Source: Mantamonas sphyraenae | Lineage: Eukaryota; CRuMs; Mantamonadidae | DNA length: 64,000 bases | NCBI GenBank assembly: GCA_026936335.1 | Contig: JAPMXV010000055.1 | Span: forward strand, 62,001 to 126,000 | Reading direction: 5' to 3' | Shown: piece after piece, positions 47,812 through 58,275 of the stretch | Numbering within the stretch: the stretch's first letter is position 1 | Layout: each line of letters opens with the position of its first letter | Program-made: the position numbers and the translations under genes | Notes under the pieces: generated by a model | Databases searched by the model: none | What the model saw: only the letters and a program-made list of their open reading frames with translations | What the model was told of the DNA's origin: nothing

Positions 47812-49510
47812 GTTTCCGCTTCTTGCTGGCCTTCTTTGCCTCCTTTCTGGCCAGCTTCTCCGCCTTTTTCGCTGCTTTGGCTTCCTTCTTGGCTTTCTTT
47901 GCTTCCCTCTTGGCTCTCTTTGCTTCCTTCTTTGCCAATTTCTCAGCCTTCTTGGCGGCTTTGGCGGCCTTCTTGGCTGCCTTTTTCTCCTTCTTGCTCA
48001 GCTTCTTGAGCAAAGTGGTTGTGGTTGTGGTTGTGGTTGTGGTTGTGGTGGTGGTTGTTTCCTCTTCCTCCTCCTCCATGGCATCGTCGTCGTTCCAGGA
48101 GCGCTTCTTCACAGTCACGGCCATCGAGTTGGCCCCCGTGCCAGCCATGGATGCCTGTCCGCCTGCTCCGCGCTGTGTGTAGCTGTACATGTGCTTGTAT
48201 TCGTCCGGAACACTGTGGGCGTTGAAGCGCTGTGAGATCTTTTCCTCGTTCTGCACGCGAGCCGACGTGAACGACGGATCGTACAGGGGCCCGTTGTACA
48301 CAATTTCGTGTTTCTTGGGAGGGGCCTTCTTTCTGCCGGGTGTTACAAACCCGGTGCCCGTGAACCCGATGGCCTCCATCTTGGCCGCAAAGTATTCGTA
48401 CAGATTGCCTGCCGTGGAGAACAGGCCCTCCTCTTCCGCAAGCACACCTGTGCCACGTCTCTTGCCCGACTCGGAATCAGAATCAGAATCAGAGTCGGAA
48501 TCAGAGCCAGAGTCGTCGTCGTCGTCCTCGGAACCATCGCTTCCGTCACCCAATCCCGAGTTGGACACAAACTCGTGCAGTGAAGAGTATCCGCCGCCCA
48601 CAAAGTTACCGCTCTCTTCCTTGAACGAGGCCATCTTGGATTCGTCAGCAACCCCAAAGATCTCCTTCAGCTGCGCCTCTGAGTACTTGCTCACGTCCTT
48701 TGCCCTTGCCCGCTTGTCGAAACTGGCCATGCTGTGTGTGTGGGGGGTGAGGGGGAAGGGGGCCATGCGTGTGTCAGCCAAACAAATGCCAAACATGGCC
48801 ACGGATGATCTCAATCCGTCCACTTACACGCGTGGTTTGCCTCGCATGCGTCGACGCTGTGCTGCACGCCTGCGTCGTGCTTGATCTTCTTCGTCGCTGC
48901 TATCGTCACTGCTGCTGCTGTCGTCGTCGTCATCGTCATCGCTGCTGCTCTCTTCGCTCTCGCTCTCCTCCTTCTTTTTGCTCTTCCTTTTGCTGCTGCT
49001 GCTCTTCTTGCTGCTCTTGCTGCTCTTCTTGCCGGACTTTTTCGACTTGCCGGCCTTCTCCTCCTCCTCCTGACGTGCACTCAGGGTGGACAGCAACTTG
49101 TCAAAGCTGCGCGAGGTGTGCAACCAGTGGTAGTCTGCATTGGTTGCTCCCACGCCTGTGTGTGTCCACAGTCCGTGTCAGCTGCCGTTGGGCTCCGTGG
49201 GTGGGGGTACCCATGCATGCGTGCACCCACCGCCTTTTACTCACCTCGGTTGTCGATGCGTTTCTCCACTCGCAGGAATGTCGTGCGTCCTGTGTTTTCT
49301 GCTCCCAGCCCCATTCCGCTCTTCCAACCCATCTGTTCCATCAACCGCCGCGCATTGTTTGGGTTCTCCGGATTCGCACTACAGACTCGACGAAACCGTG
49401 GTCGTGTCAGCCCACCTCACCGTGCCAAGCATACATTCATTGCCCGTTCTCGGTTATGTCTCTGCATGCGCCACCCATCCCATCACACGCTCGACTCACA
49501 AATGCGACAT
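47636..49510 (-). CDS. PINX1: PINX1/Pxr1-like G-patch protein
   Basis: Exons 49510-49500 (11 nt, MSHF start), 49378-49245, 49155-48828 and 48731-47636 give 522 residues. The N-terminal G-patch reads MEQMGWKSGMGLGAENTG and continues FLRVEKRIDNRGVGATNADY, with the FDKLLSTL motif after it, as in PINX1/Gno1. Later landmarks are QLKEIFGV and NLYEYFAAKMEAIGF. Tracts of Ser/Lys/Asp, a Thr run from a GTGGTT hexamer repeat (48016-48056 on plus) and an Asp run from GTC repeats (47779-47808) form the rest, ending in KKKKK-type nucleolar signals. G-patch proteins activate DEAH helicases such as Prp43 in ribosome biogenesis. Its ATG is 8 nt beyond the stop of the cytochrome b561 gene on the same strand. 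Confidence 0.75.
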
Positions 49511-49518
49511 GGCTGCTG

Positions 49519-50520
49519 TCAATGGCGTTGGTTCAGCGGGCGGCGGTGGTCGGCGTCCGCTCCAAACAACCGGCCAGCCCCTTCGCGGGCCATGTCCAGC
49601 ATGACACGTGCCATCTCAGTGGCCACCAGTGGTGCTGTGGCATTGGTTGCCAGCTGGGGCGCACTGCGCTCCTGGGCATTGTTCTCGTTGCCGTCGGCAG
49701 GGTCAAAGGCGCTGTGCGTGTGTGCGTCGGCAAGCAGTGCCAACACGTCGCCATCGTCCTCCTCCTCACCCAACTCGTCGTCCAGCGAATGCTCACCCGT
49801 GCGTCGTCGCAGGTTGGCCCGTTCGGCCAGCACTCGCCTGCGCCATCGCAGCGCGGGCAGGAAGAAGAAGGTGGCCGGCGCCACCACCAGGTACACCAGC
49901 AGCAGCAGCAAGCGCGACCAGCCCTGCTGCACAAAGTGCGAAAACAGGCCCAGGAATAAAGTAAAAAAGAGACAGGCCAGTAGCCAGGGCCCCAACATAC
50001 GGTGGCGCCCAAACAGACTGGCAATCAGCGAGCGGCGCTGAGCCGACTTGCGGCTGTACGTTTCGTCGCCCAGGTTGAGGCGCATGAAGCGTGCTACGGC
50101 GCCCATGCCCACCTGCGCCAGCATCAACGCCAGGGTCAGGTAGCCCATGATGCCATGCCAGCTGTTGAAGTGCCGGTAGTTGTGCACAGCCTTGTGGCGC
50201 AGCACCACAAGCAGCCCCGCCAGCGCAAACAGCGCGGCTGCTCCCATCAGCCATGCGTGGCGTTTGCCAAACCGTGCTCTGTTGTGTGCCTTGATGCTGT
50301 TGGCGTCCGAGTGGCTTCGGTTGATTTTGGCCGACGTCAGAGCCAGCGACACCAGGACCACAGCCAGCGTCATCGACAGTGGATGGTACGAGAAGAATGT
50401 GCCCTCCACCATTGCGTGGTACATGATGGCCAACACAAACACAACCATGAGAAACTCGTTGAGGAGCATGACAAGGTACAGGCGGTTGCCCAACCTCACC
50501 TGCCACGGTTCCCGTTCCAT
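49519..50520 (-). CDS. Cytochrome b561-domain transmembrane reductase
   Basis: 333 residues, one exon. Six hydrophobic segments with spaced His residues fit a b561 fold: YHAMVEGTFFSYHPLSMTLA, KRHAWLMGAAALFALAG, HNYRHFNSWHGIMGYLTLAL and a later HFVQQGWSR region. Paired His in neighbouring helices bind two haems, moving electrons across the membrane, usually from ascorbate to ferric iron or monodehydroascorbate. A long acidic and Ala-rich cytosolic tail (EEEDDGDVLALLADAH) follows. The CYB561D2-like subgroup is the closest guess. It is divergent from the MSP gene (128 nt) and just upstream (8 nt) of PINX1. Confidence 0.8.
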   Translation of the reverse strand: MEREPWQVRLGNRLYLVMLLNEFLMVVFVLAIMYHAMVEGTFFSYHPLSMTLAVVLVSLALTSAKINRSHSDANSIKAHNRARFGKRHAWLMGAAALFALAGLLVVLRHKAVHNYRHFNSWHGIMGYLTLALMLAQVGMGAVARFMRLNLGDETYSRKSAQRRSLIASLFGRHRMLGPWLLACLFFTLFLGLFSHFVQQGWSRLLLLLVYLVVAPATFFFLPALRWRRRVLAERANLRRRTGEHSLDDELGEEEDDGDVLALLADAHTHSAFDPADGNENNAQERSAPQLATNATAPLVATEMARVMLDMAREGAGRLFGADADHRRPLNQRH

Positions 50521-50648
50521 CTCCCTTGGGCCCGTTGGCGCCACGTGTGTGCCCCACTCGCCCAAACCATGGAGAGGTGACAGTGCACTGTGTGTGTGTG
50601 GATATGGGGGGAGGTGGGGTGTGTGCGAGAGTCCACCAAGCCAATTCC

Positions 50649-51428
50649 ATGTCGATTCGGGTCGCCCCAAAGTCGCTCCAGGTGGCCTACGACGACGCTT
50701 CCCTGGACAGCACGGCGTTCCGGCTGGAGAATGCCTCGCAAATGGGCGTCACCTTCAAAGTGCTGGCCACACATGCATCGGCGTGGAATGTGCGGCCACC
50801 CTCGGGGTTCCTGGACCCGCACAGCAACTTGGACGTCCATCTCTCGCTGAAGGCCGGTGCCGTGGCCAAACCCACACAGCACAAGTTCAAGATCACCTTC
50901 TCATCCGATGGAAAGGTGTTGGGCTCCAAAATGGTGGGGGTATCGCTGGTGAGTGCGGTATCCAGCGGGGCTGGGGTGGGCTCGTCCTCAGGCGGACGTG
51001 GCACAAGCAACGGCCACGACACAGCGCACACATGGCATGGCACAGAGTCATCCACACGGTCACCGTCACACATGGCCTCGCCTGTATCCTCCCCGGGATC
51101 CACCATGTCGCTACCCTCTCCACAGAGCAGTGGTGGCGGAGCAGCGAGCGTGAGGAATGGCGAGACACAGCCGAGCTCGGGCAAGGCCAGCGACACGTCA
51201 TCAAGACGAGGGGGAGCATCCAGCGGTGCCAAACCCATGCGCACATCACGTGACACAAAGTCTGGAGTGCTGGAGGCCATCACCAGCGTGCTGCCATTCC
51301 TGGTATGCGTCACCGGCCTGGTTTGGCAGTTCCGTGAGGAGCCGCACTTTTGGCAACTGTCCGTGGCCTTTGCCATGGGCATGCTTGCCATGTTGGGACA
51401 CCTGTGGGCCAACAGCAGGTTGAGGTGA
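50649..51428 (+). CDS. MSP-domain (VAP-like) membrane protein
   Basis: 259 residues in one exon. The N-terminal ~100 residues form a Major Sperm Protein/VAP-type beta sandwich (VTFKVLATHASAWNVRPPSG, LDPHSNLDVHLSLKAG, HKFKITFSSDG). A Ser/Gly-rich linker precedes two hydrophobic C-terminal segments (VLPFLVCVTGLVWQF, WQLSVAFAMGMLAMLGHLW), consistent with an ER anchor. VAPs tether the ER to other organelles by binding FFAT motifs. The typical FFAT-binding lysine pattern (KTT.P) is not clear here, so this may be a MOSPD-like variant. Confidence 0.8.
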   Translation: MSIRVAPKSLQVAYDDASLDSTAFRLENASQMGVTFKVLATHASAWNVRPPSGFLDPHSNLDVHLSLKAGAVAKPTQHKFKITFSSDGKVLGSKMVGVSLVSAVSSGAGVGSSSGGRGTSNGHDTAHTWHGTESSTRSPSHMASPVSSPGSTMSLPSPQSSGGGAASVRNGETQPSSGKASDTSSRRGGASSGAKPMRTSRDTKSGVLEAITSVLPFLVCVTGLVWQFREEPHFWQLSVAFAMGMLAMLGHLWANSRLR

Positions 51429-51513
51429 CGGCAGCTGACTGTGGCAAGAGAGTTTCGGCGCGACTAGTCGACTTCAAGACACCTCGCGGAATGTGGGGCA
51501 TTGCTGCGAGGAT

Positions 51514-53022
51514 AAAGTGAGTGCAGAGACGGAAGCAGAGTGGAGGCCAAGCAAGGATGGCATCGGCAGAGCAGAACAGAGCATGTCAGGGACACAGTCA
51601 CACCAGCAGGGGAGAATACAAAGATTCACGCACTCCACGTTTAGGGGTGCATGCAACCATCCATCCATCCCTCTGCTCTCGCGCTGTGTCCTCTCCCGCC
51701 TCTCTCGTCATCTCTCTCTCCCCCGGCCCCTCTGCGTTCCTTCTCCATCCCTTCCCATGCTCTGCTCTGCCCTCCCCTCCCGAGCACATTCAACCGACCC
51801 CAGCTCCTGGCCCCCGTCCTCCACACTCACATGCCCCCGCCTATCCCCACACCTGCCTTCCCTCCTCCCACACATCCATCTCTCACATCCTTCTGTCATT
51901 ACGTGTCATTTCCTTCTCCTGCCTCCCACACACGCTCTTGTCCACGCCGCCGTCCACTCCCACGCCCTCCTCCGCCTTTCTCCCTCCTCCTTCCTCCATC
52001 CCCTGTCTCTCATCAACTCCTCCTCGTCTCGTCTCCTCCTTCCCTCGTTCCCCTTCTCACTTCTCTCCTCCTCTCCTTCATCTCATCAGTGCTCCCCCTG
52101 GCCCTGAGGAGGCCGCAGCGGGAACGCCACCGGGTTCATCTGCGACAAGAACACCACCAGCCACATCAGCCACATGCACGCCACAGTCATCGACACAAGC
52201 ACCCGATAGAACCTGCATCGTATCCCACGTGTTCAACGACAACCCCCCCCCCCCCCACACACATCCATCCAGACACCACCTGGTGTGTCAGCCGCCCACC
52301 CCTCCCACGCCACCCCGTCTCCCACAACTCCCACTGCCACTCACGGAATCTGCGACTTGTGCTTCGTCTGCACAAACACCATGCCTGCCAGCCACACAAT
52401 GGCATAAATAATCGTGCCCACCACTGCCGTCGATGCCGAGTCCATTGCTTCTTCTGAGTGTTTGCATGGCCCAGCGCGGATCATTCCACACTCACTCCTT
52501 CTCACTCACACACCACCGACCCAACTCTCCACCTGTCCATCATTGCCACCGCCTCACTCGCCACACACCGTGCATTGTGACACAAAGGGGAAGTCCTCAA
52601 TCTCTCTCTCTACCCCACACACACACGTGCACAAGTCCCCGATCGCCCCCCCTCCCCCGCCCTACCCTACCCTATGACTCCTCTGTGTCCGTACAACGTA
52701 CAACGTGCAATCTGCGTTGGATGCGCCCCCGCACGGAGGACAACGAGCATGGTGTCGGACGACACGCTGTGGCCGACGAGCATGAAGGGTGGGAGGAGGC
52801 GATGGAGCATGGGACGCAATGATGGAATGGGAAGGGTGTGGGCATGGGGTGTGGTGTTGATTGTGCTTGTGGTGGCCATGGGGAACAGGGCAGACGCTGG
52901 AGGAGCGGACCAGGCCACAAATGCGGAGCAAGGGGGACAAGTGCAGAAGGAGGAGCATGAGGAGCAAGAGGATGGACAGGAGATGCAAGAAGAGATGGAA
53001 GTGGCCAAGGAAGAGGCAGCGC
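51514..53022. repeat. Inverted duplication 2, arm B
   Basis: About 1.5 kb nearly identical to the reverse complement of 42841-44058 plus an extra 293-nt block (52591-52883). It holds V-ATPase subunit e copy B and the 5' half of the intact signal-anchor gene, so it is probably the source arm. The interval between arms is about 7.46 kb and contains the TPR, RBBP5, PINX1, b561 and MSP genes. Confidence 0.92.
52086..52445 (-). CDS. ATP6V0E: V-type proton ATPase V0 subunit e, copy B
   Basis: Exons 52445-52345 and 52212-52086 encode the same 75-residue two-TM protein as copy A with the same intron phase. The intron carries a poly-C tract (plus strand, near 52243) that differs slightly in length from the poly-G of copy A. 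The QMNPVAFPLRPP motif is intact. Here the gene is divergent from the complete signal-anchor gene. Confidence 0.83.
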
Positions 53023-53261
53023 GTGCACGAAGAGCGTGGCAAGAGTCGCTCGCAGCGCAAAGAGCGCAAGCCGAGTCCGAGGCGCGCCTGCGAGCAGAAG
53101 CACATCAGGCAGCATACTACGGCAGCTCAGGACATGCAAACGATGCATCGCTGCTGGATGAACAGACGCGTGCGCACTTGCGGAGCAAAGCAGACGACCA
53201 CGGCCACTTCCACCACGAGCACGCCGGCCAAGGCAGCGATGAGGACGAGGAAGAAGAGTGA
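52749..53261 (+). CDS. Signal-anchor, acidic helical protein, function unknown
   Basis: 170 residues from the ATG at 52749; another in-frame ATG is at 52674. A basic N-terminus leads into one hydrophobic segment (VWAWGVVLIVLVVAMG) resembling a signal peptide or signal anchor, then Gln/Glu-rich helical sequence (EEHEEQEDGQEMQEEMEVAK) and a His/Asp-rich end (HFHHEHAGQGSDEDEEEE). The His/acidic tail could bind metal, which is only an inference. No family recognised. An internal piece of this gene is present in arm A of duplication 2. It is convergent with the CRT-like gene (44 nt). Confidence 0.6.
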   Translation: MVSDDTLWPTSMKGGRRRWSMGRNDGMGRVWAWGVVLIVLVVAMGNRADAGGADQATNAEQGGQVQKEEHEEQEDGQEMQEEMEVAKEEAARARRAWQESLAAQRAQAESEARLRAEAHQAAYYGSSGHANDASLLDEQTRAHLRSKADDHGHFHHEHAGQGSDEDEEEE

Positions 53262-53305
53262 GGGAAGCGGAAACAATGGAAACGCAAAGGCAGACACGCG
53301 ATCCA

Positions 53306-54658
53306 TTACATGGTCAAATAGCCGGCCTGCTTGGCAACACCCTTTGTGGCACCAAGCGGCTGGAGGATGCGTGCTTCACCCGTGCGGTGCGGCTGCTGTG
53401 CAGAGGCGGTCATGTAGCCAGGGACGACCAGACGCGAGTGGAAGATGTCCGTCTCGTCGTCTTGCATAAGGGCGTCGTACTCGGTGCCGTCACTGGAAGC
53501 CTTGCGGGCTGGGTCCACATAGCGGTAGAGCGAGACGCCGACCAGCAAGATGATGAGGGCAATCCAGTTGAGGGTACCAATGGTCTCCACATCCTTGCCC
53601 ATGATGGCTGGAATGGCAAAGGCAAACTCGGTGAGGGGCAGGGACAGGGTGGAGATGACAAAGGTGGTGGTGGCACCGCCGTATTTGACCACACCCAGCA
53701 GGGCAATGTTTGTGGCCACGTAGGCCACCACAAAGATGATGATGGTTCCCGTGGCAGCGGGACAGTCGCATTCGGGACACACCCCGGCCGGCGGCGAGAT
53801 GCCCAGGAAGCAGTTGAAGGCATTGACCTGGTTGGGCCAGAACGTCTCGCTGGTGGCTGTGCCGAAGCCCGGGATCAGGTCAGCCGGTGCGACGGCATAG
53901 ATGGAGAGCATCTGGTAGAGGGAGCTCCAAGCCAGGAGATAGCCCATGTCGACGTGTCCCTCGTCAAAGAAGCGCTCCTCGAGCACGCTGGAGAGCACGA
54001 GGGGCACGGAGCCGAGGAAAAAGGTGAGGGCCCAACCAAAACTGGTGGTGCCCTCGTCGGTGTGGGGTCCACTGGGGTCAATGCTGGGCCACATGGCAAC
54101 CACAAGGCCAGCCAAAATGACCAGCACGGCAGCCACTTGTTTGGTGGTGTAGCGTGCGCGCACGAGCACGAAACTAAGCAACATGCTCATGGGGATGGTT
54201 GACACGGTGGGTCCCAGCAGCGCTTGCAGGGTACCAGACACGTGAGCGTTGGCAAACAGCATCAGCAGACCATTGACCATGGTCAACACGCCAATCACAA
54301 GCATCTTCCAGTGTTCAATGCGCCCTTCCGCCGGATTCGATTTCACGTGGATCGCCTGACCGTGGTACCAGCGCTCGCCCCAGTGCATCAGGAAGAACAC
54401 CACAGCAAAGATGGTGGCTGTGAACCAAAACAGAAAGTAGGGTGCACCCGGATTCGCATTGCTGGCTGCCTTGAGCGACACTGCCTGAGCAACCGAGGCA
54501 AAGATGGAAAACCCAGCCCAGCCCAGCAGCACCTTGTTGTTGTGCCACATTTCCAGCCACGAACCTGCACTTCCGGCGCGTGGCACATCGTCGTCGTCCT
54601 CGATCACGACAATGCGCGTGCCCTTCTTGCCCAAACCAGAGTCATTGTTCAATGACAT
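53306..54658 (-). CDS. CRT-like transporter (drug/metabolite transporter superfamily)
   Basis: 450 residues, one exon, with about ten TM segments (for example HWKMLVIGVLTMVNGLLMLF, AAVLVILAGLVVAMWP, LNWIALIILLVGVSLYRYV). Features of the CRT-like family include a short charged N-terminus, QALLGPTVSTIPMSMLLSFV, a lumenal Cys-rich loop (PPAGVCPECDCPA) and the YGGATTTFVISTLSLPLTEF block. Members act in vacuolar or plastid membranes, moving thiols, amino acids or peptides; plants and Dictyostelium have them too. The substrate is unknown here. Confidence 0.83.
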   Translation of the reverse strand: MSLNNDSGLGKKGTRIVVIEDDDDVPRAGSAGSWLEMWHNNKVLLGWAGFSIFASVAQAVSLKAASNANPGAPYFLFWFTATIFAVVFFLMHWGERWYHGQAIHVKSNPAEGRIEHWKMLVIGVLTMVNGLLMLFANAHVSGTLQALLGPTVSTIPMSMLLSFVLVRARYTTKQVAAVLVILAGLVVAMWPSIDPSGPHTDEGTTSFGWALTFFLGSVPLVLSSVLEERFFDEGHVDMGYLLAWSSLYQMLSIYAVAPADLIPGFGTATSETFWPNQVNAFNCFLGISPPAGVCPECDCPAATGTIIIFVVAYVATNIALLGVVKYGGATTTFVISTLSLPLTEFAFAIPAIMGKDVETIGTLNWIALIILLVGVSLYRYVDPARKASSDGTEYDALMQDDETDIFHSRLVVPGYMTASAQQPHRTGEARILQPLGATKGVAKQAGYLTM

Positions 54659-54866
54659 GACGGTCGACCTTCTCGTGGGCCCGACTCCGCATCCGTCGTC
54701 GCATCCGCGCCAATCGTCTGTCATCGGCACCCCTGGAAGCAAACGATCCAAGGTCAGCACAGAGCTCACAAACCCTTCCCAGGCGCAGGCAGCTGAGGGG
54801 AGACCGGTGCTCGCTCTGCCCGAGCTGCGACACACAAAACTTCCCCCAAAGAGAAAAAGACCCTGC

Positions 54867-57557
54867 ATGAGCTCAATCTCAAACTACAAGTACGGTGGGG
54901 CAGTGTCACCGCACATCACGTACCTGCGCGAGGGCTGGCTGTCCAAGGAAAGCGGCGGCAAGAAGTGGAAGAAAAACTGGAAGGACCGCTACTTCACCGT
55001 GGACGACCATGTCATTTCGTACTTCAAGTCCATTCCAGACCCGCACCAGACTCAACCGCAGGGCGTGATTGGACTGTGCGAAATCGTGGATGTGCATGTG
55101 ACGTCGGAGAGGTTGGAGGTGGTGACGTTGGGTCGCACCTACAGTTTCAAGAGCCTGGAGAAGGATTCGGACGATCTGGCTGCGTGGGAAGAGGCCATCA
55201 TGCAAGCTTTCAAGAAGAACAGGACCCCACATGACATCTTGCACCCTGCGGCGGCCCAGCTGATGAAGAAGCTGGAGTCGAGCATTCTGAGTTTCAGCAA
55301 AGACGTTTGGCTGGCCAGCAAGGAGATCCCAGAGCGCATCCAGGAGAACAGCAGGGTCAAACTCATGCTGCCTGCCAACGAGAAACTGCTTGCCTTTGTG
55401 GACAACACCATCAAGGAGAATGGCACCGAGGGCGTGGCCTTTTGCATGGATGGCATTTACTGGCGTGACGACTCCTCTCTCCGCTTTGTCGACCACATTG
55501 AGTACGACTACCTGCCCGAGCTGGGCAGCCTGACCATCAGCGAGGACTACATCACAGAGTACGTTGTTGCCAGGCCAATTTTCACCTGTGCCTGCCGTGC
55601 CCATTTCCTGCAGAAAAAACAACGCGGGTTCCTCTCCATTTGCCCACCGCACAAATTTTCTGCCTGTGCCTCTGCCCCCCTTTTCACTGCCCATGATTCT
55701 GTTGTGTCTGCGCTCCATGCCCAAACTCCATCTGCACACATCACTTGTGCGTGTGGACGGCCCATGCAGTGCAGGTTCGGTGTGTCGCAGTCTGGGCCGC
55801 GTGGACACAACGGCAACGCGCCCAAAGCGCTCCAATTTGCCACTCACACGCCCGTTTTGCACAAACCCCCGTGTTGCGGCGGCCCCCAGCTCGAAGACGG
55901 CGCAGGTGCGCATCCCATGGTTCACCACAGAGGCATCGACCATGCTGCGCTTCCTCAATGCCATCGTGAACGGTGAGGACATGGAGAACAACAGCCAGCA
56001 GGAACTGCAGGGCGAGGTCGGCGACGTGTCCGTGTCTGAACTCGATCGTATGGCCATCCGAAGGGCGCGTGCGTTTGTGCGCGTGCTGTTTGACTCCACC
56101 ATGCTCTTCAAGGACGACGGATATTACGTCATTGGCGGCACTCGCACCATGAACAACGCTGCCGAGGCCCTCACCGACGCCGCCACCAAGGCCATGGAGT
56201 TCCCCGCCGAGGATTCGCTTATTGCATGGAATGACGCGTCGGAACGAGTATGTGACACATCCCTTTCTTCTGCCCTCACCGTTTCTTCCTTTTGTTCCTT
56301 TGTTGTCACCCTGTATCGTCCGCATGGGCACTGTTTGCTAACACAACGACGGGTTTCTGCTGCAGCGGTCGGGGTCTGAAGGTGTGCTGTTTGGCGAAAA
56401 GGGCATGTACTGGATGACCAACAAGGGTACGCTGGGCGACTCGGGCTTCCTCCTGTATCCGCACATGATCAAGGCGCAGTTCCAGGTGAACCGGGACGAC
56501 CCCACCATGATCGAATCTGGGATCGGTCATCGCATCCCGACGGCCAGTGCACGCGCCGCAAAGGCTCTTCGTCGTACACTGACCGATCTGCGCAACCTCA
56601 GTTGCTTCGAGCGCGATCTGAGCCACAACCGCGCCGAAGACATCATTCGACACAGCCTCATGCAGTGCGTGAAGGACAGCGGCCTCGACTCCGAGCCATA
56701 CATCATTGCTGGGCCTCAGGATGTGCTCAAGGCCATGATGGACAATTGCAACGGCCTTGACGAGCGTGGCTTCAAGAAGTTCTACCGTTTGCTGTTCAAG
56801 CTGAAGCATGCCAAGTTCTTTGCCAAAGTGCCGGCGTTGGAATCACCCGCCGTGGTGGTGGACTGTTCGCTTAGCAGTATGTTTTGTTGAGAGACGGGCG
56901 CAAGGGTCAAAGGGTGGAGAAGTGTGGGGTCGATGTGAAAGGAGAATTGGGTTGGCAAGGAAACTGACACAAAAGGGGATGCACACAGACTCGGGCAAGG
57001 ATTGCATTGTTTTTTCAATGTCTGGCGTGTACTGGCACCACCGCGTTCTGGACGTCAACAACCGCCAACAACATCTGCTGTACTCTGACTTTCCCGACTG
57101 CGAGTTTGAACAAAACGGCAAGACAATTGATTCCAATCTGATCGGAGCCTCGTCGTACACGGGCGAGGACGTGGAGCTTATTATGCAGTGCACAGACGCC
57201 GAGCAGGCCAGCAAGGTGATGAAGCTGCTCAAGCTGGTACAGAAGAACCAGCCCAAGTGGAAGAGCCTGCGCCGTTCGTCGCACAGGCAGCTGACGGGCG
57301 ACGAGGACGAAGACGACGTGGACGAGGACGAGGGTGCCGGCGGCAGCAGCAGCGCAAGCAGCAGCGACAGCGCTGACGCTGATGACGCAGCCTCTGCCGT
57401 CAGCTTGTACCCGTTGATGACCTCTGACTTTTCCGCGTTTATGGACCACATGGTCAGTGACCTGGAGATCGTGGACATGTCTGTCAACCTCATCGAGGAT
57501 GAGACATGGGATGGTGTTATGCAAATGATGATTGAAGATCTGCAGCAGATCATGTGA
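54867..57557 (+). CDS. PH-domain protein with three internal YokE-like repeats
   Basis: Exons 54867-55558, 55890-56247, 56366-56876 and 56989-57557 encode 709 residues. A PH domain starts near residue 20 (REGWLSKESGGKKWKKNWKD, RYFTVDD, WEEAIMQAF). Three ~170-residue units follow, each with the signature E/DxL..(V)D/N...EGV.F...G.YW: LLAFVDNTIKENGTEGVAF near residue 168, SLIAWNDASERSGSEGVLF near 338, and VVVDCSLSNSGKDCIVF near 513. Introns 2 and 3 fall at the equivalent point of repeats 2 and 3. The units resemble small PH-like (bacterial YokE-type) domains. The acidic C-terminal region ends EDLQQIM. It is probably a lipid-binding or scaffolding cytosolic protein. Confidence 0.8.
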
Positions 57558-57616
57558 GCGATGCGGCAGGCCCAAACTGTTCCAACAAAAATCAAAACCT
57601 ACAAATTCCTTTGCAC

Positions 57617-58206
57617 ATGTCCACCTATGCGGAAGTGTTGATGCAGGCAGATCAAACTCTGGGTTGCGAGCCGGGAGAGCGAAAGCGTACGGTGGAGGAC
57701 AGGGACGAAGCGCCCGAAGTTCCTGGGAACGAATCCAAACGGCAGCGAACGGAGAACACACAAGACTCTGCCGGGCACCACGGCTCACCGAACTCACACA
57801 ACAGCTCTGCAAAGAGCAAGAAAAGATCAGCGCGGGCGACGAACAAACACAAGGTGGTGATGCGGGTGGGCGAAAAGACGGCGCTGATCTCCCCGTTTCG
57901 CAAGCGTGTGCTCGAGACTCTTTCGACCGTCCCCAAAGGCACCGTGACCACATATGCACTCTTGGGCAAGGCCGTGGGTTGTGACAGTGCTCGTGCGATT
58001 GGACAGGCCGTGAGACTCAATCCATTTGCGCCCGTGGTGCCTTGCCACCGTGTGATTGCGAGCAGCCTGACCATCGGCGGGTTCAATGGTCAGCGTGAGG
58101 GCCCCAAGATCACCAAGAAGCTGCAACTGCTCAAGGGCGAAGGGGTGCACTTTGTCAACGGCAAATTGGCCGACCCCGAGAACGTGTTGCATACTCCGAG
58201 CGCTGC

Positions 58207-58238
<32 letters not shown>

Positions 58239-58243
58239 GTTGA
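57617..58243 (+). CDS. MGMT: O6-alkylguanine-DNA alkyltransferase (MGMT family)
   Basis: 208 residues. A disordered ~80-residue basic N-terminus precedes the DNA-binding domain: SPFRKRVLETLSTVPKGTVT, YALLGKAVGCDSARAIGQAV (arginine finger helix), NPFAPVVPCHRVIASS with the alkyl-acceptor Cys in PCHRV, and GGFNGQREGPKITKKLQLL. This is the suicidal repair protein for O6-methylguanine; the N-terminal RNase-H-like domain of human MGMT seems absent or highly shortened. It is 59 nt downstream of the PH gene and 32 nt upstream of the glycosyltransferase gene, all on the same strand. A Ser run from AGC repeats ends the protein. Confidence 0.93.
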
Positions 58244-58275
58244 AATTGAAGAAGAATGTCCGGGAGGGGAGCACA

